From positions 341,501 to 405,500 of the forward strand of contig CATNEN010000001.1 of NCBI GenBank assembly GCA_950097015.1: DNA of 64,000 bases, in the 5' to 3' direction. Origin of the DNA: Macrostomum hystrix. Its lineage: Eukaryota > Platyhelminthes > Macrostomidae. Position numbers and translations under genes: made by a program. The notes under the pieces were generated by a model. It did not search any database. It was not told the origin of the DNA and saw only the letters and a program-made list of their open reading frames with translations. Below, piece by piece: positions 57,306-64,000 of this stretch; the stretch's first letter is position 1; each line of letters starts with the position of its first letter.

Positions 57306-58400
57306 AGCGTATATCGTTTTAATTCTATAATGTGTGTTGTTATATTTTTCCATAACCTATTATTTAGCTCTAGTTTTTTAAAGCTTCAAAAAACTAACAA
57401 TAGCATTAGTTAATGCCTTTGCACACAAAAAAGACAGTTACGAGCTACGATTGTACTTCAATGAACAATAAAGCTTTGCAATGTGATATTCGTATGGCTG
57501 GATGCTTTAGAAATCTCCAAGCTAATGTTTTCGGACGAAAAAAATTCATCACAATTAAAAAACTAAACTAGAATTCTCACCATCTTAAAAAAAGTGGACC
57601 AGCAGTTTTAGGTTGACAAAGTGTTTTCATACTCGTACATTCTCACGGGCTGGCAAAAGAACACTTTAGCTGAAACAGCTGAGCAATTGTCTAGAGCACG
57701 ATTCTTACAAAATACTCGAGTCTCAACTGGGTAAAAAAGTTAAGAAAAAATACCTAACCAGCAATTAATACAGAATCCACGTTTTAGTGTTGCATTTAAT
57801 ACAAAGTGATTCATGGTATTACTACTAAGCACTTTTAATTGTCTAGTAGTATTGTTAAAACATTGAACTACAAATTTGGCACGAATGGTTCGATCTAAAC
57901 AGCTCACGCGAGGTCACCAAATGGCAAGCTTCACGCCAGAACTCCATGAAAAATTCGTTCAAAGGTCAACTATATGCAATTAAACGAGCAATGGTTTTAT
58001 TAATGGCTCAACTGCATGTGGCATGAACGTGAAAATTCTATGAAATAAGGCCAAAATTTGACGAAAATTTACTCTGAAACTAGTAATCTAGAAACTTTTA
58101 GATTTACAAGTAATTTAAGTTGCACATCAATATTTATTACTCCAGTCAAGCTCAAGCAAGGCACAGTTTACTATTGACCTAAACGTCGCAAGTTCGAAAC
58201 CTATTTGTCATTCAATTGTACTGTATTGTATTGCATTGCAACATTATAAAACTACGATCTAGCTGTCAGGCTAGTATGCATGAAATTCTATAGCCTTAGT
58301 GTGTGAGCAGCCATCGCTACAATAGCCAATACGGGGGCAGTCCCAGCTTCTAAAGGTAAATAGAGGAACTAAAGCTGGCAGCCAATGGCAACGATCCGAA
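57306..58400. other. gene-free stretch
   Basis: AT-rich DNA with no recognised gene or repeat family. Confidence 0.3.
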
Positions 58401-59207
58401 ATCTACCACGATCGGGTGGGCTCTGAGTGGGAGGGGAGATGGACGCTGGGAGAGCCAGGGGATATGAGTGAGGCAGACAGAAGAACGGAGCGAAGAAATA
58501 GGGTCAAAGGGGAGAGAGAGAGGAAGGAGAAAGAGTGGTGGCTCGCCGGAGGAAGGCACACATTGATTTCCAGAGTTTCTCTCTCTCTACCCAAAACTCA
58601 GAGCAGCATATCCCCGCCCGGGCAACTCCCAGTCACCCACCTTCCAATACTCTACGAAGCCCGTTAGTGGCCGCGGCGGCGGGCGGTTGGCCAATTTCGT
58701 TCGCTGGAAAGGGGACGCGACCAACCCGTTGTGCTCGCCTATGAAGTGCACGGGCAGCGTGCGCGGAACTCAATGCAGCGTGAGCCAGTGTGCGTGAGCT
58801 ACGGAGGAAGGAGATAGAAGCGAAGCGAATGTTGTTGGTGCGGGAGAGAGACAGGCGGACAGAACGCGGGAAACGAGGAGAGAAAGGGAAGAGAGTTCAA
58901 GCACGGGCAGGGAAGCTTTTTCGTCCATCGTTGCAATGGCCTCCAAAGGCAACGGACGTAGGAGAGCGAGAGAGAAAGAGGGGGGAAGGGAAGTAAGAGA
59001 CTCAAGTCAGTTTAGCGAAGCTCCTGGGCTAAATACAGAGAGAGAGGGGGCAAGAGGATAGAGATAGCGAGCGAGACTGAACGAGGCCTATAAGCTAAAG
59101 TGAGTCGAAAGAGTTTTCTATCCTTCTCTGCAAGTTCTAAAATCGAACCTAACAGTTATCACTCGCTACATAACAAAATCGCTTGAAGCCAACCCGTGGG
59201 AATAAAT
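58401..59207 (+). promoter_or_regulatory. probable promoter and 5' UTR of the psq/BEN-like gene
   Basis: Composition changes sharply to GC- and CpG-rich with purine-rich runs (GGGAGAGAGAGAGG type), for example GTGGCCGCGGCGGGCGG near 58669-58685. No TATA box was seen. The pattern fits a CpG-rich housekeeping or regulatory promoter with a long leader before the ATG at 59208. The exact start site cannot be placed. Confidence 0.45.
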
Positions 59208-60823
59208 ATGCACGCCAACGGCAATGTCAATGGCAACAATGGAGGCTGCAGCGAAGCGATGAAGGACACAGATGACAAATTGTTGCCAGCGAGTCATAGA
59301 CAACAGGAGAGTAACGGCGGAGGAGTCATTGCTGTTAGGAACAAGCGAGTGTACTTCGACGTTGAGACCAAGATGCACACGCTGAATAGGGTAAGCGTTC
59401 AGCGAAAGAGTTTTCTTAATTCTCAGCTTTATTTTAACAATGTCACTATCATGCGTCTCTCACGCAGATTGAGAACGGCGAAGCTAAATCGGCCATTATT
59501 CGAGAGATGCGACTGCCACCGAGCACTCTGGCAACCTGGATCAAGGACCGCGAACGCATCGCCGAACTCTACCGACACAGCATGGGCACAAGAAAGCGAC
59601 TTCGTCGAGGCGGCGGTGGCGGCGGCAAGTCACCGGCGCCGACAACCATCGATGTTGATCCGTCGACCTCAGCTCACCTGGGCGGACCGTTTGTGACGCC
59701 ATCAGCTAGCGACGAAGCCACCATTGGTGGCGAAGCTGAAGATGACAACGAAAGCAAGGAGGATGTCGACGATGTGACGCCTGGCGATGAAGGAGACGAC
59801 ATGGAATCGACGGAGACTGAAGTAGACGAAGGAGCAATCGAGCAGGATGAAGAGGCGCTTCACGCAGCTCCGCCACAACTGCTCCAGCAGCCGCAGTTGC
59901 AGCACCAGCAGTCAACGCTTTCTACGTCTTCAGCAGGTGGTGCAACTATCGCTATACCGTTGCTACGTCGTGCGCCTCAGATGGTGCTACCCAGACCGCT
60001 CATACCGCGAACTACGGTGTCCCAGAATCAGTGTCAGCAGTTTCAGCAACAGCAGCAGCAGCAACAACAACCTCAGCAGCAACAACAGGCAAGCGTGACA
60101 CTGCGGCCGACGCTTTCAACTGCGAATCATCTGCCGCCTACGGCCGCTGTTTCTCTAGGCGCATTTCTAACTGCTGCACCTCAGACACCGCAGCATCACG
60201 GACTGCTTCTTCAGCAACAGCAGCAGCAGCAACTGCAACAGCAACACCAACAAGAGCAGCCGATTTCAAAGTCAATGCTTGAGGACTTATTTCAGCGTTA
60301 CACTGCACAATTATCGGCCATTCTCACTTTCACAATATCTCCGATTCACTCCAGCTTGGAGCAACTAAATCGACGCTTAACGCAACTTCAATCCGACCAG
60401 TCTGAGTGCAGTCAGCGACTGTCTAATTCAAGCCGTAACTGTGATTGGTTGGAGCATACTAAGCAGCATCCAACTGAGCCAGACAAGGTACTGGTGGCTG
60501 CGGACACCAACTATCAGATGGCCATTCCGCTGTCCTGGATAAGGGACTGCTGTGACGAGGCTTACGGCAATGGACCAGAGAAAACCTTAAGCAGTCTGCT
60601 GCTCAGATCGGTCGGTAAGCAACGCCTGCGCCAACTGCTCGCATTGGGACCCACCGCACTGTGCGAAGACTCTGCCTTCAAAGCGTTGCGTCACTATGTC
60701 GCACTGACGCAAGGCCCAGTGTCGGCGCAGAGAATGTGCGCCAGACGCGACGAGATCCTTAATCAGATCGGTGGCGAATTGTTCGGCGACAACGGCACAG
60801 ATTTAGAGGGCGCTTCAGCTTGA
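59208..60823 (+). CDS. HTH-psq-type DNA-binding protein with C-terminal BEN-like domain (two exons)
   Basis: Exons 59208-59390 and 59468-60823 (GTAAGC donor, CACGCAG acceptor, phase 0), 512 residues. Residues about 43-91, split by the intron, read VRNKRVYFDVETKMHTLNR and then IENGEAKSAIIREM and STLATWIKDRERI. This is the basic-helix-turn-helix pattern shared by Pipsqueak and CENP-B type proteins. An acidic stretch follows (about 130-195), then Gln-rich low-complexity segments from CAG runs. The last 110 residues (IPLSWIRDCCDEAYGNGPEK, SLLLRSVGKQRLRQLL) have the helix pattern and conserved-position spacing of a BEN domain, which binds DNA or chromatin proteins. That second call is weaker than the first. 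The protein probably acts in the nucleus as a transcription or chromatin regulator. Domestication from a pogo/CENP-B-like transposase is possible for the HTH. Confidence 0.75.
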
Positions 60824-60967
60824 ATTATGTAGACGAAATCAATTGATAAATCTTATCGCACGTACTCGTAGAGCCCAAAATACTGCTTTGCTGAATTACT
60901 ACCACCATGAACAACTTAAATCACTTGGACATTAAAATTCAGGACACACAATGATAATAATAATTGA
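60824..60967. other. 3' flank of the psq/BEN-like gene
   Basis: Short AT-rich spacer before a SINE. No close AATAAA was found in it. Confidence 0.3.
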
Positions 60968-61192
60968 TTACACCTGCCCAATTGGGTCAGAAGTGCAGCC
61001 GACAGCACAGCAGCATCTATTGCGCTGCATTTGTACGGCTGTTCAGTCCATGGACTGGGGAGATGCCACACCAACCCCCAATTACTCCAGCTTAGTTCTG
61101 GTACCAATTTTCTAAGGAGTCGGTAATCGAACCCCCCGACCTTCAAGTACTGAGTCCAATGCCCAAAAACATTAGCCACAACCCCCTTGTAG
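60968..61192 (-). mobile_element. SINE family B copy
   Basis: GTGCAGCCGACAGCACAGCA, GGCTGTTCAGTCCATGGACT, TACTCCAGCTTAGTTCTGG, GGTAATCGAACCCCCCGACC (degraded B box) and CTTCAAGTACTGAGTCCAA, in the order of the copy at 39203-39501. The central segment with TTAAGTGTCTTGC is deleted. Confidence 0.8.
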
Positions 61193-62186
61193 CTTAGCAG
61201 CCGCACACACAAGCATGATGCACAAACAACACAATTAAACTATATTAGCACCCATTTTATTGCCAGTAAGGTATGTACAAAATTACATCAAGTAGTTCTG
61301 TTTTAGGTATCTTTTAGTAAGGGAGCTGTTTAGAACAAAAATGGTTCTCATATCAATCTGATTGGATTTTCTTAAAATGTTTATATGATATAGTCCATGC
61401 CTATGCATGTATTGTTTCTAAATTGTGTCTTTATTATCAGTTTTTGTCTTTTCATCGAACTTTAAACATGTTTCTGTTCTTTTTGTTTACAAAACTGTCC
61501 TGAAGTTTTATTTGTGCAATCATTTTTCTATCTGACAAATTCTACAAGTAAATATCTGCATTAATAACACAGCCTATTAGTTTTACAATCAGTACTAGCA
61601 AGCACTTTTTTGTTTTACTTTTATATGAATATATTGCCTTTTGACTAAAGCCCACTGCTATAAAGTTTCTTATGCTACACTGTGCTATAATCACATTCAC
61701 ATATCATAGTTTTTCTTAAAAATATCATTTTAAAAGTTGATAATTAAACAAGCTGTAATCAAAATACTTAAAAGTAAATGTTAATTAGATTTTAAAGATT
61801 AAATGTGTGGCATATATATATATATCAAAGCAATAGATATACTCTCTTTTTGGCCCATTTTGAATATCAAAATATAAAAATTGTGAATAAAAAACAAATT
61901 AAGTGAATTTACCAAGTTGCATGTTTTCTTTTCATAAGACAACAACTCGCCCTAATACAAATGTCATGCTAATATTTTGTTTTATTCTATTTGTCACTAA
62001 AACCTTTCAAATGTCTATTCTTGTACTATTGCAGACATTATCCAACAGATAGTAAAATTATGGAAATTCCTATAAAAAGGCCTGTTGAAAAAAGTTTTAA
62101 CAATATAGTTTTTATGCACATATCTTGCACAGATTGTTGTTTTTTATTGCCGGAGGCAATGGCATATCGTTTGGTGATACTATATC
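61193..62186. other. gene-free AT-rich stretch
   Basis: Nothing recognised. Contains a short (TA)n run near 61815. Confidence 0.3.
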
Positions 62187-62262
62187 CACAACAAGTGAGG
62201 AGGCCATTCGGCCAATTTCACTTCTGACTCCAAAGCCCAGAGAAGTCAGGCACATGCTCACA
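62187..62262 (-). mobile_element. SINE family A, old fragment
   Basis: GAGGAGGCCATTCGGCCAAT, TTCACTTCTGACTCC and CATGCTCACACAAGG resemble the 3' end of family A (AGGAGGCAATTCTGCCCATT) with about 20 percent change. Confidence 0.45.
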
Positions 62263-62549
62263 CAAGGCATTACATTAGAAGTATAAAACTTGGCTAACTT
62301 CAAAAATGATAATTAATTACATTAATTACATTTTTTTGTTAAGCCAAAATGTCAAGGTCATGATTTGAGCAAAAGGCTTTAGCTTTATTTTCTAAATATT
62401 TTGGCAAAAGAGTCAAAGTCAAGAATCAAAATAGGAAATATTGCACATGCATAATGCTTATTTTGGTAGCAATTTACATTCATATTAAATCTACACTACA
62501 ACTATTATTTTCAGTTTATGAATATAAATATGCAGGAAAACAAATACTA

Positions 62550-63843
62550 TGAGGGTTGTGTCATAAATTCACTGACAAACTTACATAGCGTCAGTTTCTT
62601 TTGTACTTTAAGGGGCAGAATTTTTTTATACAGACTAAGGCACCATCGATCTTATTGTCTATGGAAAATCTTCCCTCTGGCTTTTGAGACAAGGCAGAAA
62701 TCGAGTGGCATTCAAACCACCCTTTTAGCCAGTATGGAGAAAAGTGAAGCTACCAAGCGCAGTCTTTGTGGAAGCAGCAGAAGAAGCAGGCTGATATTTA
62801 CCGTGAGCTGCTGCAAATCTATAGCAAGGATGCACCTTCGAAACAAACTGTGTCAAAGTGGGTGGAGCACTTTGATGACTGCTGGGAGACAGTTGAGGAT
62901 GCTCCCTGCCCAGGTACACCACGGTCATCCACTTCCAGTGACAACATCCAGCATGTGCAACATGCCCTGGAGGATAATTGTGGAGCAACCCTGAGGCAGT
63001 TAAAGGACTTGTTGGAGATACCGATGAAGAGCATTCATTGCATCATCTACGACCAACTGCATATGACACGAGTTGTTGCATGATGGGTCCCTAAACTGCT
63101 GACTCCTGTCCAACTGCAAAAGAGGGTCCAGATGTGCTGCTACCTACTCAATGGCTATCAAATGAGCCCGACTTTCTTGGCCGCCTGGTGACTGACCAGT
63201 GACATGGTTTCACTTCTATGAACCAGAAACAAAACAGCAGAGCAGCGTCTGGAAGGCTACTCACAAACCCCCACCGGTCAAGGCGGTGCAGTCAGCAGGT
63301 AAGCGCATGGCCACCATGTTCTGGAACAGAGAAGGCATCTTGCTGATCGAGTGGCTACCTGAAGGCAGAACCATCAATGCCCAGTACTACTGTGAAGAAT
63401 TGGAATGGCTACATGAGAAGATCAAGAGTGAGCGCCGGGGAAGGATCACTAGGGGCATTGTGCTGCAGCAGGACAACACCAGGCCGCATACCTGCAATGC
63501 AACTATGGATGTCATCAGGAGACTAGGCTTCGAGTTGCTGCTTCACCCTGCCTATTCTTCTGACCTGGCCCCCAGTGACTACTGGTTGTTCTCTAAAATG
63601 AAAGAGCCTCTTCGTGGCCATCGCTATGGAAGCCTTTCTGCACTCAGTACAGCCATCAGCCAGTGGGTACGAGGGACCCCCACCAAATTCTTCGCCCAGG
63701 GCATCAGCAAGCTGCCAGAGATGGCACAAATGTGTGCAGCTTGGGGGTGACTATGTTGAGAAGTGCAATGTTGAGAATTAGATATTATTTGTTTTGTTTC
63801 TTTGATATCTCTAGTTGTCAGGGAATTTATGACACAACCCTAG
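62550..63843 (+). mobile_element. mariner-type (D34D) DNA transposon, inactive
   Basis: 1294-bp element flanked by TA on both sides (62548-62549 and 63844-63845). The terminal inverted repeats share AGGGTTGTGTCATAAATTC followed by one mismatch and CTGACAA (left 62552-62578, right near 63815-63841). The interior is filled by a broken transposase gene in the same direction. Confidence 0.93.
62734..63750 (+). pseudogene. mariner transposase, broken
   Basis: The protein starts MEKSEATKRS, then shifts frame near 62755-62770 and continues as KQADIYRELLQIYSKDAPSK, the N-terminal HTH region. It meets a TGA near 63081 where the family usually has Arg before WVP (a CGA to TGA change is likely). A further frame disruption occurs near 63190, where the VTGDETW motif with the first catalytic Asp should be, so that Asp is gone. 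The last part, from TWFHFYEPETK, is intact: the second Asp in QQDNTRPHT and the third in LAPSDYWLF are separated by exactly 34 residues. Three lesions make it non-functional. Confidence 0.9.
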
Positions 63844-64000
63844 TATTTAAAAAAATGACAAACCAACATGACAAACCTAGGTCCCAACTGTCCTTAGTTC
63901 TATCATTAGTAGGACTGAGTCTTACTATTCTACTATATATATATATGTAGTATTGGGCTATGGTGGAGTTCCGTTCGTTATATTATTTTGCAATTCAAAA
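63844..64000. other. right edge of the window
   Basis: AT-rich DNA with a short (TA)n run near 63935. No feature recognised. Confidence 0.3.

Overview
The window looks like nuclear DNA of an invertebrate animal. Genes are split by GT-AG introns, several tRNA-derived SINEs and a mariner transposon are present, and the readable proteins are a rhodopsin-like GPCR, an ACSL-type acyl-CoA synthetase, a Mab-21/cGAS-like nucleotidyltransferase, a CCDC62-like coiled-coil protein and a psq-type HTH protein. A spiralian such as a flatworm or mollusc is a reasonable guess, but the sequence does not prove it. Roughly 24 kb, over a third of the window, is tandem-repeat array with unit lengths from 4 to about 50 bp. 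Most long open frames lie in these arrays and are by-products of unit lengths divisible by three. | Layout: 1-4.4 kb is AT-rich DNA, a SINE fragment and a 16-bp array. 4.4-5.7 kb is an intronless GPCR gene (-). 5.7-9.2 kb holds a 13-bp and a 10-bp array. 9.2-15.3 kb is a 39-bp array and 16.3-22.2 kb a 24-bp array, separated by a short stretch with hairpin-rich DNA. 22.2-24.9 kb has a SINE and a decayed reading frame. 24.9-31.1 kb is a six-exon gene (+) for a predicted 1711-residue protein made of two ankyrin + nucleotidyltransferase/Mab-21 modules. It is tail-to-tail with a small TRAF-type zinc-finger/coiled-coil gene (-) at 31.7-32.1 kb. 32.2-33.9 kb holds two more arrays. 34.5-43 kb is a CCDC62-like gene (-) whose 6.2-kb first intron is full of SINEs, a TCTA microsatellite and a 33-bp array. 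43.6-46.3 kb holds two arrays. 47.6-55.7 kb is an ACSL gene (-) with six coding exons plus an alternative first exon. 56.3-57.3 kb is a 22-bp array. 59.2-60.8 kb is an HTH-psq plus BEN-like gene (+). 62.5-63.8 kb is a dead mariner. | Main points: I rebuilt four multi-exon genes by matching splice phases, and the assembled lengths come out in frame (1711, 699, 580 and 512 residues). The double Mab-21 gene is the most unusual locus. Its two modules have diverged in the catalytic halves but share a 679-bp block with only about eight differences, which points to recent gene conversion. The ACSL gene has two alternative first exons of 53 codons each. One encodes a membrane anchor, the other an N-myristoylation-type start, and both end in the same peptide written in different codons. 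At two sites a SINE copy abuts or merges into a minisatellite, so SINE sequence may have seeded arrays here.
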